Positions 17,690 to 26,842 of a stretch of 50,627 bases of DNA are shown here, piece after piece (the stretch's first letter is position 1; the number at the start of each line of letters is the position of its first letter). The stretch is from the NCBI GenBank assembly GCA_964483985.1, contig CAZADS010000050.1:1-50627 (forward strand), given 5' to 3'. This stretch comes from CAZADS01 sp964483985 (lineage in GTDB: Bacteria > Pseudomonadota > Alphaproteobacteria > Thalassobaculales > Thalassobaculaceae). The translations under genes were made by a program, and so were the position numbers. Below the pieces are notes generated by a model that was given only the letters and a program-made list of their open reading frames with translations, did no database searches and was not told where the DNA came from.

Positions 17690-18231
17690 CTGATGGACCG
17701 GTCTATTTGCAATGGTACGATAATGGAAAAACCGTTTTCCATTGTTAATTTAACGAGATTGGGCTGCTCGGTTTGGTCAATCCATTCATGGTGCCATGCT
17801 GCGTCTTTACTGCCGTAAGGTTTACCAAAAAAACTAAATTTAAAATTAGTGATTTCCAATGTGCTAACAAAGGCATCAAAAGGTCCATTTGAGATAATGA
17901 GTTGGTTTTGGGAGTCGGTTAGCAGTGCTCGGCGTTCTAGTCCTGATTTTTTAGAAGAGAGGTAGCGCACAGAACTAGGTCGTCCAACGAAGTAACTATG
18001 ACCATACCGCGATTCTGGTTTTAGAAACGGCAGTGCGGACTTTAGTTCGGTTCTCAACGTTCGGTCAACTTTAAGAAGAGTATTGGTCTCCTGAGATTGA
18101 TCAATAAAGAACTGATTTCCTTTTAAAGCTGATTGAATTCCAGTCGATAATAATAGGGAGACTATAGCCAATATACTTATGGTCACTAATAACTCAACAA
18201 GCGTGAACCCATCATCACGCGACCCACTCAT
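17686..18231 (-). CDS. gspJ: Type II secretion minor pseudopilin GspJ
   Basis: The 181-residue protein has a short leader ending in DDG and the class III N-methylation sequence FTLVELLVTISILAIVSLL with Glu at +5. The C-terminal beta domain includes the aromatic YGHSYFVGRPSSVRYLS stretch typical of GspJ. It overlaps gspI and gspK by ATGA. It is cleaved by the prepilin peptidase and sits near the pseudopilus tip. Confidence 0.92.
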   Translation of the reverse strand: MSGSRDDGFTLVELLVTISILAIVSLLLSTGIQSALKGNQFFIDQSQETNTLLKVDRTLRTELKSALPFLKPESRYGHSYFVGRPSSVRYLSSKKSGLERRALLTDSQNQLIISNGPFDAFVSTLEITNFKFSFFGKPYGSKDAAWHHEWIDQTEQPNLVKLTMENGFSIIVPLQIDRSIR

Positions 18232-18617
18232 TTTTCTGACCTCTTAGGTTTAGAGCGAACGGTTTGTATTTCAAATATTGAGTCACCTAATTGAATGTTT
18301 AGTTTTATATCGTAGGCACGAATAGGTGTGTTGTGAGCTAGCCCTGGGTGCTCGTGCAACTGCCGATCGGTTATTCTCGCCGTCCAATATCCTTTCGTTT
18401 CGATAGTACCTTTGATAATCCCTGGAATGATTGGTTTGCTCATACCAAACTCTGCTAATAGAGAACGTCCGAAGCTAGCTGCAATGGCCGCATTATCCAT
18501 ACGTTTTGTCAATTCGGCAGTATTTTTAATTGCCTCTGTTAAAACTAACAGAAGAAACGTGATTATGGTGAAGCCGATTAATGTCTCCAGAATGGTAAAT
18601 CCAGCGTTATTTTTCAT
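18228..18617 (-). CDS. gspI: Type II secretion minor pseudopilin GspI
   Basis: The 129-residue protein has the leader MKNNAG, then FTILETLIGFTIITFLLLVL with Glu at +5. The length and position between gspG and gspJ fit GspI, which nucleates the tip complex. It overlaps both neighbours by ATGA, so no room remains for a gspH between G and I. Confidence 0.9.
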   Translation of the reverse strand: MKNNAGFTILETLIGFTIITFLLLVLTEAIKNTAELTKRMDNAAIAASFGRSLLAEFGMSKPIIPGIIKGTIETKGYWTARITDRQLHEHPGLAHNTPIRAYDIKLNIQLGDSIFEIQTVRSKPKRSEK

Positions 18618-19066
18618 GGTTTTGAAATGTCAGAATCTTGCCCTGTTCCGCCTGGAACGCCGTTTTCTCCTAAGGTTTTTAGTTGATATGGTTTTCCGCT
18701 ATCGCCTGGTTGTTTGTAAACGTAAACTCTACCCCACGGGTCAACAGGGATTGCATCGGTTTGCAAATATGGACCTGCCCAATTTGAAGTGTTTTGGGGC
18801 CGTTTGATGAGTGCTTTCAGTCCTTCGGCAGCATTGGGATACCGTCCTATATCAAGGTTAAAAAGGTCAAGCGACGTCGAAATATTCTCCATTTGCACCC
18901 GTGCTAGATCGCTTTTGGCTTTTCCAAGAAGCCCCATTACGTGTGGCCCAACAAGACCAGCAATTAAACCGAGTATTACTAGTACAACTAGTAATTCAAT
19001 CAATGTAAAGCCAGCTTCTTTATTGCGCTGCCTGTAATCGGGTCCCGTGCGTTTGTATTTCATCAA
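18614..19066 (-). CDS. gspG: Type II secretion major pseudopilin GspG
   Basis: The 150-residue protein has a leader ending in EAG and the mature start FTLIELLVVLVILGLIAGLV. The diagnostic GspG body includes MENISTSLDLFNLDIGRYP, EGLKALIKRP, GPYLQTDAIPVDPWG and the C-terminal Ca-site loop GENGVPGGTGQDSDI. GspG polymerises into the pseudopilus that drives substrate through the secretin. Two adjacent ATG codons make the start ambiguous by one residue. It lies eight bases after gspF. Confidence 0.96.
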   Translation of the reverse strand: MMKYKRTGPDYRQRNKEAGFTLIELLVVLVILGLIAGLVGPHVMGLLGKAKSDLARVQMENISTSLDLFNLDIGRYPNAAEGLKALIKRPQNTSNWAGPYLQTDAIPVDPWGRVYVYKQPGDSGKPYQLKTLGENGVPGGTGQDSDISKP

Positions 19067-19074
19067 TGGTTCCT

Positions 19075-20130
19075 CTAAGCAATCAACGTGTTAATACTCG
19101 TGAGCAGAGTCATCAAAGAAATTACAATAACTGCTGTTATGGCTCCTAATATTAAAATAACTAGTGGTTCTATTATAGTGATCGCAATAGTCATTTTTGC
19201 TCTAACTTCGGCACCTAAGTAATCTCCAGTCCGAGCAAGCATTTTTTCAAGATCGCCGCTTTCTTCCCCGATGCGTGCTAATTGTATTGCGATGTCTGGA
19301 AACCTCCCAGTTTGCGCCATGGAAAAACCAAGGCTTTTTCCTTGTTGAATTCCTTCTATTATTTGCATGCCAGCCTCTCGGGAATTTTGGTCAGAAAATA
19401 ATCCTGCGGCAACTTCGAGAGCCCGCGGTAATGGGATGTCACGTTCTAATAAAATTGCTAAACTTTTTGTCCAACGCTCTGCCTCTAAACTTTCAATTAC
19501 GATTCCTATCCACGGGCTCTTCCGTAGGCAGGCGCGAAAAAAGTTGCGGCCTATGGGTGTTGGGAAAAAGGCCAAAATTAATATCAAAATTAATAAAACA
19601 AGCCACCCGTGGTCAGTTATTAATTCTGATAGGGAAAATAAGACTTTCACTGTGCCAGGCATTTCATCACTATGCTGAATAAATAACTGTTGGAAGCGTG
19701 GAACAACTGCGATCATTAAAACAATTATCGCGCTGAGTGCAGTTAGAGTTAGGATAATTGGGTAGGCAAAGGTTTGTTTTAACTTTTCATTTAATTCAAA
19801 CCTTTGTTGATGATGTTCGCTCAACTTCCTGAGGCCGGAAACTAGGTCCCCTCCGAGTTCTGAGGCTTCTATTACAGCTCTATCAAAATTGTCAAAAAGA
19901 TTGGTTTTAGTATCTATAATTTCTGTAAAGTTTTGGCCACTACCAAGGCGAGTAGCGGCATCATTAGCAAAGTCAGCGAGCGCGCCTAAGCGATTACTAT
20001 TCCCAAGTATTGCGAGGGCTTGGTCTATGGGCAACCCCGCCTCAAGTAATGACGCAAATTGGCTGAGGAAAAACCGCAAATGATTTTTATTCTTTGTACT
20101 GTTTTTGATAAAGTTATAAGCAGCTGTCAT
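19075..20130 (-). CDS. gspF: Type II secretion inner-membrane platform protein GspF
   Basis: The 351-residue protein has two GspF/PilC repeats: cytoplasmic domains at about 18-115 (FFLSQFASLLEAGLPIDQAL) and about 215-315 (LAILLERDIPLPRALEVAAG, ARIGEESGDLEKML). Membrane helices lie near 120-145, 170-190 and 320-345. It is somewhat shorter than typical GspF because the N-terminal lead-in is reduced. It forms the platform that couples GspE ATP hydrolysis to pseudopilus assembly, and starts 12 bases after gspE. Confidence 0.95.
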   Translation of the reverse strand: MTAAYNFIKNSTKNKNHLRFFLSQFASLLEAGLPIDQALAILGNSNRLGALADFANDAATRLGSGQNFTEIIDTKTNLFDNFDRAVIEASELGGDLVSGLRKLSEHHQQRFELNEKLKQTFAYPIILTLTALSAIIVLMIAVVPRFQQLFIQHSDEMPGTVKVLFSLSELITDHGWLVLLILILILAFFPTPIGRNFFRACLRKSPWIGIVIESLEAERWTKSLAILLERDIPLPRALEVAAGLFSDQNSREAGMQIIEGIQQGKSLGFSMAQTGRFPDIAIQLARIGEESGDLEKMLARTGDYLGAEVRAKMTIAITIIEPLVILILGAITAVIVISLMTLLTSINTLIA

Positions 20131-20142
20131 GGGGTTTAGAAA

Positions 20143-21789
20143 TCAGATTACTGAAAGGACTTCGGAAACACTAGTTTCTCCAGCTATAATACGCGCAAGG
20201 CCATCACCTTTCAGAGATTGATGAACGAATCCGTGGCTTTTAGAAATAAGACCCTCTTTGTTTCCCCCCAAATCCTTTTCATTGCCCAGATTAATGCTGT
20301 TTTGTAGGTTTCCATTTATCAAAACTAACTCTGAAATTATCAGGCGTCCCTTAAAACCTGTTCGATAGCAATGGGGGCAACCTGTTGATTGGTAAATTGA
20401 CAAAGTTTCATCAAGACCAAACGTGGTACGTTCGCTTTCACTCATGTTAACGCGTTCTTTACAGTTTTTACAAAGTCGCCGAACCAATCTTTGTGAGAGG
20501 ATTGCACGGACAGCTGAATTGAGCAAATAAGGTTCCACTCCCATATCTACAAGACGTGGGATAGCGCCAGACGCATCATTTGTATGCAACGTTGAAATAA
20601 CCAAATGTCCGGTTAGTGCCGCTTGTATCGCCAATCGAGCAGTCTCAGCATCCCTGATCTCGCCAATCATTATAATATCAGGATCTTGGCGAAGCACCGA
20701 TCTAAGAAGGTTGGCAAAGTCTAATCCTATTTTAGGATTAATTTGAATTTGATTGATGCCCTCTAGGCGATATTCAATTGGGTCTTCTAGCGTTATAATT
20801 TTGCTTTCCGTGTGATTCAACTCGTTTAGAATAGCGTATAGAGTGGTGGTTTTTCCGCTTCCCGTTGGCCCAGTTGCCAAAATCATTCCATTCGGTGACT
20901 GTAACAAATTGCATATGGAATCCTTCGTGTTATGGGAAAAGCCCAATGCGGATAAATTATTTGGCGTGTTTTCGGGGTCTAATAATCTTAATACGATGCT
21001 TTCGCCGTTTAGGGTAGGGATAGTGCTTACTCTGATATCGATCTGGCGTCCGTCAACGTTTACATTAGTACGCCCGTCTTGGGGCAGGCGTTTTTCGGCT
21101 ATATTTAACCTAGCCATGACTTTTATGCGAACCAACAACATTTCTGTCAGATAGATTGGTGGAGCCATGCCCAGTTCTAGTAATTTGCCATCGATACGGT
21201 ATCGTAGTCGGATACCGTCCTCGCTCGGCTCTATATGTAAATCTGAAGCTTCATTAGTCACCCCGGTACGAATTATTTCATCCAACATCTTAATGGCTGG
21301 AGCCTCAGTATTTTCAGTTGAAAATTGAAGGGGAATTTTTGATCGAACGATTTTAGAATTATTAGATTCTCCATATATTTGATCGAAAGCCCGGTCTAAA
21401 TCTGCGGCTGCTGCTATTTCAACGTGAATGGTTTTATTCGTTAATAATCGCATAGCCTTTAAAGACTCTTTGTCTAGAGGATCCGAAACAGCAAGGGTTA
21501 AAGATGTTTCGTTCTCAGCGATAGGCAATAGTTTAGATTGACGAAGGAAGGACAGTGTTGCTCCCCCTGCATCAATTGGCTTATTGGGGAATTTTACTGC
21601 AGAGGCAAATGGCAATTTTAGGTGTTCTGCTAAAACTTCTGCCATTATCCTATCGCTAACAAAGCCAGATTTAATTAATACTTGATCGAGCCTCCCATCC
21701 GTAGCAGTCGGAAGGTCAGAAAACTGAGTTTCATCAGGGAGCACCCCTCGACGTTTGAGAATTGAAAACACGCCATTAGGGTCGATCAT
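20143..21789 (-). CDS. gspE: Type II secretion ATPase GspE
   Basis: The ATG at 21789 has GGAG five bases upstream. An in-frame GTG at 21816 is less likely. The 548-residue product has an N-terminal N1E-type domain (to about 150) and the ATPase core. The core has Walker A GPTGSGKTTT (about residue 305), the Asp box with IITLEDPIEYRLEGINQ, Walker B DIIMIGEIRDAETA, and the His box ALTGHLVISTLHTND. The tetracysteine zinc element (CKNC ... CPHC, about 440-475) is present. It powers pseudopilus growth from the cytoplasm. This is the first gene of the gspEFGIJKLMCD operon. Confidence 0.97.
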   Translation of the reverse strand: MIDPNGVFSILKRRGVLPDETQFSDLPTATDGRLDQVLIKSGFVSDRIMAEVLAEHLKLPFASAVKFPNKPIDAGGATLSFLRQSKLLPIAENETSLTLAVSDPLDKESLKAMRLLTNKTIHVEIAAAADLDRAFDQIYGESNNSKIVRSKIPLQFSTENTEAPAIKMLDEIIRTGVTNEASDLHIEPSEDGIRLRYRIDGKLLELGMAPPIYLTEMLLVRIKVMARLNIAEKRLPQDGRTNVNVDGRQIDIRVSTIPTLNGESIVLRLLDPENTPNNLSALGFSHNTKDSICNLLQSPNGMILATGPTGSGKTTTLYAILNELNHTESKIITLEDPIEYRLEGINQIQINPKIGLDFANLLRSVLRQDPDIIMIGEIRDAETARLAIQAALTGHLVISTLHTNDASGAIPRLVDMGVEPYLLNSAVRAILSQRLVRRLCKNCKERVNMSESERTTFGLDETLSIYQSTGCPHCYRTGFKGRLIISELVLINGNLQNSINLGNEKDLGGNKEGLISKSHGFVHQSLKGDGLARIIAGETSVSEVLSVI

Positions 21790-21842
21790 ATTTTCTCCAT
21801 ACTTCTTTTCAAACACATTACGGTTAATCGATTTGAGGCGCT

Positions 21843-21848
21843 ATTATA
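21843..21848 (-). promoter_or_regulatory. Candidate -10 element before gspE
   Basis: On the minus strand the hexamer TATAAT lies 53 bases before the gspE ATG, in an AT-rich gap between gspE and hyuB. No convincing -35 hexamer stands at 16-18 bases. It is a candidate only. Confidence 0.25.
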
Positions 21849-21964
21849 CGATTGATTTAGTTTGGTTTTTACCCATGGATGGAAAATGAATGGGCGAAAA
21901 TTTTCTTAATGGTTTTTCGCTCCTTAGGAGAAGATACAGACACGGCCATTGTTGCAATTTGATC

Positions 21965-23647
21965 TTAGCCAACACTTCTAAGACCATACACTTCTTTTGC
22001 TGTTTCAGCTGAGATATAGCCATTTTTCAGGTCCTCTAAGATCCTCTCTTTGCTTCGTTCGGTGGGAGGACCAAATCCTCCTCCTCCTGCGGATTCCAAA
22101 CTAACCACACAGTTTTTTGTTAGATTAATGTAGGGAGTTTTGCTTGGTAATTGGCGTTCGTTTTGGGTATTGTAATCTACCACGTATCGGGCTGTTGAAC
22201 CAGCCAGCCCGCCAAATAAACCAGGAGGCGGGGTGCGATGTCGATCCGCGCACAAACATATCTGTGCCGTTTCATTTTCTATACGAAATCTCCTTACGAA
22301 GCCGTTACCGCCTCGAAATTTTCCAGCACCTCCCGTATCACAAAGGATTTCATAAGCTTCAAAAAATAGTGGATTCTCAAGTTCATCAGCTTCTATAGGA
22401 ATATGTCCTGCATTTCCTGGGCCGTAGCGGATGGCATTGATGCCGTCGCTCGTTGCGCGAGCTCCATATGCACCAGAAGAAAGTTCAAGTGTTGTGAAAT
22501 AACGATCCCCGTTGTCGCTTTTTTGTTTTCCTGCGATTACGACGGTGCCAGTTGATCCAGAACCACTCGCTACGGCCCGATCCCCGATAGCACTGGAAAT
22601 AGCAGCCATAGTTGCGTCAAAAACTCTATAACATACTTCGCCGAATCCAACGATTGATCCCGGCCTTTCTGCATCCACTAATGTTCCTTTACGCGTTTTA
22701 ACAACAATGGGTTTATAACTCCCCGCATTGGGCGGGTTATCAGGATCCGTTATAGACTTAATAGCATATTGGACAGCGGAAGCTGCCGCGGAATGAGAGC
22801 AATTCATACCTCCGCTAGATTGCGGGCTGCTTGCTGTTAGATCTACAAATATGTTACTGTTTTTTATCTTTATCCTGACATCAATCCAAGATAGTGCATC
22901 CGATAATCCGTCGCCATCAAGACAATCGCGAGCTTGATATTCTCCATCCGGAAAGTTGGCGATTTGCATTCTCGTTAGTTGCTCAGAACGGGTAATTATT
23001 TCGGACATAGAATCTTTTAATGTTTTAATTCCAAAACGATTAATTAATGATTGCAAACGTCTTTCAGCTGTTTCGCAAGAAGCATACTGTGATCGGAGAT
23101 CACCCATCCCGATAGACCGGTTTCGAATGTTGCACATTATCATTTCGAAAATCCCCGTGTTAGGTTTGCCTTCTTCAAACAGTTTGACTGGGGGAATTAA
23201 TATTCCTTCTTGATGAATATCCGACGTTGCGGGCGAATAGCTGCCTGGCCCCATCCCACCGATATCTGCCCAATGCCCACGATTACAGCTATATCCAAAA
23301 ATTGATCCTTTGTGGAAGAGTGGTCGAGCAATTAACACATCCGGTAGGTGCGTTCCTCCAATAAATGGATCGTTAGTCGCTATCACGTCACCCGGGTTTA
23401 AATTTTGTTTCCCAATTGCTGAAATGGCTCCCTGCAACTGAAGTGGCATGGTAGTAACGTGTATTGGGAAACCGTTAGGATCCTGAGCGATGATTTCTCC
23501 ATCTTCATTCATTAGACAACATGAAAGGTCTCCTTGCTCCTTCCACAATTGAGTATAGGCCGTCCTCATAGTCATGATTTTCATGTCTCGCGCGATACCA
23601 ATTAGCGAACTTTGAAGAATAGCTAGCGTGAAAGGGTCTATAGTCAT
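21965..23647 (-). CDS. hyuB: Hydantoinase/oxoprolinase B-family subunit (HyuB)
   Basis: The 560-residue protein is of normal HyuB length. Family motifs include the N-terminal ARDMKIMTMRTAYTQLWKE, DPFIGGTHLPDV, GHWADIGGMGPGSYSP, PQSSGGMNC and, near the end, GGAGKFRGGNG, HRTPPPGLFGG and SAGGGGFGPP. HyuB pairs with HyuA in ATP-dependent N-methylhydantoinases, 5-oxoprolinases and acetophenone-type carboxylases. Sequence alone does not fix the substrate. It overlaps hyuA by ATGA. A neighbouring N-carbamoylsarcosine-amidase-like hydrolase favours a hydantoin-type substrate. Confidence 0.92.
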   Translation of the reverse strand: MTIDPFTLAILQSSLIGIARDMKIMTMRTAYTQLWKEQGDLSCCLMNEDGEIIAQDPNGFPIHVTTMPLQLQGAISAIGKQNLNPGDVIATNDPFIGGTHLPDVLIARPLFHKGSIFGYSCNRGHWADIGGMGPGSYSPATSDIHQEGILIPPVKLFEEGKPNTGIFEMIMCNIRNRSIGMGDLRSQYASCETAERRLQSLINRFGIKTLKDSMSEIITRSEQLTRMQIANFPDGEYQARDCLDGDGLSDALSWIDVRIKIKNSNIFVDLTASSPQSSGGMNCSHSAAASAVQYAIKSITDPDNPPNAGSYKPIVVKTRKGTLVDAERPGSIVGFGEVCYRVFDATMAAISSAIGDRAVASGSGSTGTVVIAGKQKSDNGDRYFTTLELSSGAYGARATSDGINAIRYGPGNAGHIPIEADELENPLFFEAYEILCDTGGAGKFRGGNGFVRRFRIENETAQICLCADRHRTPPPGLFGGLAGSTARYVVDYNTQNERQLPSKTPYINLTKNCVVSLESAGGGGFGPPTERSKERILEDLKNGYISAETAKEVYGLRSVG

Positions 23648-25746
23648 GGTATATCATCTACCGAGTTTGATTGAATGATTATATTTTCAAATTGATCGAC
23701 TGTTATTTCCATGCCTTGTAAAACGAGAGTAGTCGAAGAACTCTCTTCAATTATAGCTGGTCCATTAAGCTTTCTAGTTTGATTTAACGAATCACGTTGA
23801 TATACGGGAATTGTTTGCAAAGTTTTTGAATTAGGCAACAGCACTTGTCTTTCATTACTAGGTGCTCCATTGCTAGTTTTCGACGAATTCGTTTGCAAAG
23901 GTGGTTTGTCAATGAGGCCGATAGCGCGTAATCTTATGTTGACCAGTTCCACCGGTTCTCCTTTGACACTGTAGCTGTATCTATCTTCATGAACCTGGTG
24001 GAAATGATTGATGACTTGATCTTTTTCCAAAACTTTACCTTTTGTGCTCCAGATCGCAGGGATATTAATCTCTGTTGTTTGTCCAACATAACGTAGATCG
24101 AAAGAATGAATTAATCGTCGGTTTTTCGGTTCGATGTTTTCAAGCTCCAGATCTATTTGAGCATTTTGTTCCAGGTCCGAAAATATACCTAAAACTTCCT
24201 GGAAAGTGATTTGGGAAAAAGAGCGGACAATAGATCTGATATAATCGTGGCTAAAGTCCGCTGTTGCAATCCCTCGGGCAGAAAATAATCCAGGATGCTT
24301 TGGAATTATAATCCGAGTGATGCCTAGCTCTTTTGCTACGGCTGAGGCATGGAGAGGGCCTCCACCTCCAAATGCTACTAACGAGTAATTGCGAGGATCA
24401 CTTCCATTCTCTATCGTTATTGTCCGAATGGCTTCTGATATTTGATTAGTGGCAACACTATATACTCCCGAAATTGCCGTTTCTAAATCCACCCCTAATC
24501 GGGCAGCTATGGTTTCCTGTATAATAGATTTTGCTTGCAGTTTATCCAACTTAACTTCGCCATTGGCAAAACTATCGGGATCTATGAGACCCATTAACAA
24601 ATTTATATCAGTTAGGGTTGGGGTGTTTCCGCCCAGGCCGTAACAAGCCGGTCCTGGATTTGCTCCCATGCTTTCGGGGCCAACCGTAATCCTTCCTACC
24701 TCGTCGATGCTTATGATGCTTCCACCACCTGCCCCAATAGTATGCACGTCGATCGTTGGTGTGCTGATGGGAAACATATCTATTTCACGCGTTGTAGTGA
24801 CTTCGGCATTAGAGTTTTGGATTAAACAAACATCTAGCGAGGTTCCGCCGACATCCATTGTTATAAGATCGTTATATCCAGCCTCCCCACATAATTGGGA
24901 CGCTCCAACGACGGCGCCAGCAGGCCCAGATAGCAAGGTTAATGCTGGATTTCGCATCACGATATCGGGGTTTGCTACTCCCCCATTGGATTGAAAAATG
25001 TATAGTGGACAATTTAGCTTGTTGCGTGCAAGCCTCTCCACCAAACCTACAATATAGTTTCTTAGTACTGGGGCCACGTAGGCCGCGAAAACCGTCGTGC
25101 TAGTCCTTGGGAACTCTCTGAATTCCCGCAGGATTTCACTTGATAATACGACTTCAACATCGGGAAGTTCGAGTGATAAAAGATGACGGACCTCTCCTTC
25201 GTGACTAGGGTTTAAGAAGGAAAAGAGGAAACATACAGCTACACTTTCAACATTTTCCTCTCTTAGGATTTTGATAATTTCTGACAGTTTATTTAAGTCA
25301 AGAGGCGTGGCTATCTCACCGTGTCGGTCTATTCTGCAAGGCAATCCAAGACGAAGATATCTTGGCACTAGAGGCGCGGGTTTACTGTTATGTACTTTGT
25401 AGATCAATTCTGCGGGGCGCGCGAATCGCCCAATCTCGAGTATATCCCTAAAATTTTGATTGGTGATAAGAGCTGTTTTCGCCCCTTTTCGTTCAATTAC
25501 TGTGTTCGTTGTTATAGTTGTACCATGAGCTATGTATTCAATATCGTCGAACGATACTTTATTTTCTGATAAAAGTCGATTAATGCCGTCCAAGACAGTC
25601 TCGTCGCGACTGGTATGACGATTTAGGACTTTGGTAACGGCTAACCTACCAGTCTCATTATGAATAAGAACGACATCTGTGAAAGTGCCGCCGACATCAA
25701 TTCCAATCCTATATTTATTTCGGGCCAATGGTTGTCTACCTGTCAT
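23644..25746 (-). CDS. hyuA: Hydantoinase/oxoprolinase A-family subunit (HyuA)
   Basis: The 700-residue protein has the ATPase fold of the HyuA family. Motifs include GIDVGGTFTDVVLI (residue about 15), AHGTTITTNTVIERKGAKT, SNGGVANPD, LLSGPAGAVVGA, TMDVGGTSLDVCLI, IDVHTIGAGGGSI and GPACYGLGG. The C-terminal domain closes with GPAIIEESSSTTLV. It phosphorylates or activates the cyclic amide substrate with ATP together with HyuB. It sits between hyuB and the hybrid hyuA/hyuB gene upstream (54-bp gap), all on the minus strand. Confidence 0.93.
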   Translation of the reverse strand: MTGRQPLARNKYRIGIDVGGTFTDVVLIHNETGRLAVTKVLNRHTSRDETVLDGINRLLSENKVSFDDIEYIAHGTTITTNTVIERKGAKTALITNQNFRDILEIGRFARPAELIYKVHNSKPAPLVPRYLRLGLPCRIDRHGEIATPLDLNKLSEIIKILREENVESVAVCFLFSFLNPSHEGEVRHLLSLELPDVEVVLSSEILREFREFPRTSTTVFAAYVAPVLRNYIVGLVERLARNKLNCPLYIFQSNGGVANPDIVMRNPALTLLSGPAGAVVGASQLCGEAGYNDLITMDVGGTSLDVCLIQNSNAEVTTTREIDMFPISTPTIDVHTIGAGGGSIISIDEVGRITVGPESMGANPGPACYGLGGNTPTLTDINLLMGLIDPDSFANGEVKLDKLQAKSIIQETIAARLGVDLETAISGVYSVATNQISEAIRTITIENGSDPRNYSLVAFGGGGPLHASAVAKELGITRIIIPKHPGLFSARGIATADFSHDYIRSIVRSFSQITFQEVLGIFSDLEQNAQIDLELENIEPKNRRLIHSFDLRYVGQTTEINIPAIWSTKGKVLEKDQVINHFHQVHEDRYSYSVKGEPVELVNIRLRAIGLIDKPPLQTNSSKTSNGAPSNERQVLLPNSKTLQTIPVYQRDSLNQTRKLNGPAIIEESSSTTLVLQGMEITVDQFENIIIQSNSVDDIP

Positions 25747-25800
25747 AAAACGTTGCTGGAGAATATTAAATTCATTCTTGTCATATTTCTAATATAGATT

Positions 25801-26628
25801 TCAATTTAAAGATGCTTCTTGGTAGAAAACTTGCGGGGTGTGAAGAGGACGAACCTCTATCTTTTCGTCTGGATTAGCGCCAAGAGACCTAAGTCCTAAA
25901 ATATCTATTGGTATGGTTCCGAGTTTTACCTCTTTATCTTCTTTAATCCAGCCGCGTAGAGGGGCACCAATTTTATTTATGACCTCAATTTTCTGATTGA
26001 TTGAAAAACGGTTAGACGTGATATCGCTAGGATTTAATCGAATTATTCGTCGTTTGCTGGGGCCGGACTCGCGATAAGGACTGCTATCGTCCCGTGTTAT
26101 CACAAAATGGACTTTGGCAGCTAAAAGTTCAGATCGCCGAGCCTGCGTCGCTTCTAAGTTTATTGAACCATCAAGATTAAACTGAACTCCATAAATCATA
26201 TCGGTGGCTTCCTGCGAAATTAGTCCATTTTCTAGATCCATCAAAACCGCAACCGGATCTCGGTTTAGTGGATCTCCATAGCCGCCACCCGAAGCCGATT
26301 GGAGGGTGACTGTATCGCCCGCGATTAAAGGATAGCCTCCTACCTTCCCGGGAGAGTCAAAGTGATGCTCTGTACCATCCTGCTTTACTATATAACTGTT
26401 TACTGGTGCGCCCGTTCCCCCACCGTGAATGCCAAATGGTGGCATAATTGCTCCGTCGGCTAGGATTTCTGCTTGTTGGATTCCGGCCATTACACCATCA
26501 GCGAACGTCGGAGGTATTGTTGGAGTTTTTAACGTTTTAGTTGTCCCATTTTTTGAATCCCATATAACTAGGTCTGTAAATGTCCCTCCAACATCTATTC
26601 CTATTCGATAGCGTGATGATAATTTCAT
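25801..26628 (-). pseudogene. In-frame hybrid of a HyuA N-terminus and a HyuB C-terminus (deletion remnant of a second hyuAB pair)
   Basis: The open frame from the ATG at 26628 (GGAAAG seven bases upstream) encodes 275 residues. Residues 1-55 are plainly HyuA: RYRIGIDVGGTFTDLVIWDS, then FADGVMAGIQQA. From about residue 62 the match switches to the last 210 residues of a HyuB: MPPFGIHGGGTGAPVNS, LQSASGGGYGDPLNRDP and a long C-terminal tail. Nearly all of HyuA and the first two thirds of HyuB are missing. A single in-frame deletion in an ancestral hyuA-hyuB operon explains both halves and their order. The product lacks the rest of the ATP site and cannot be a normal enzyme. The frame is still intact, so it may be expressed. 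Confidence 0.85.
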
Positions 26629-26842
26629 AGCTAAACTTTCCAAGATATAAACTCTGCGAATCAGCGATCTGGTAACGATTTCTCAACTAAAGACAATTTC
26701 AATTTTTAGCCTTAGTAAAATTGATTACGATTGAGATGTTTCTAAAAACCCGAAATTTAATTAACCAACTTTGTGGAGTATTACATTGATCTAATCGGAA
26801 AGTACTATAAGCAAACCTAATTATTAGATAGGAAAACAGATA

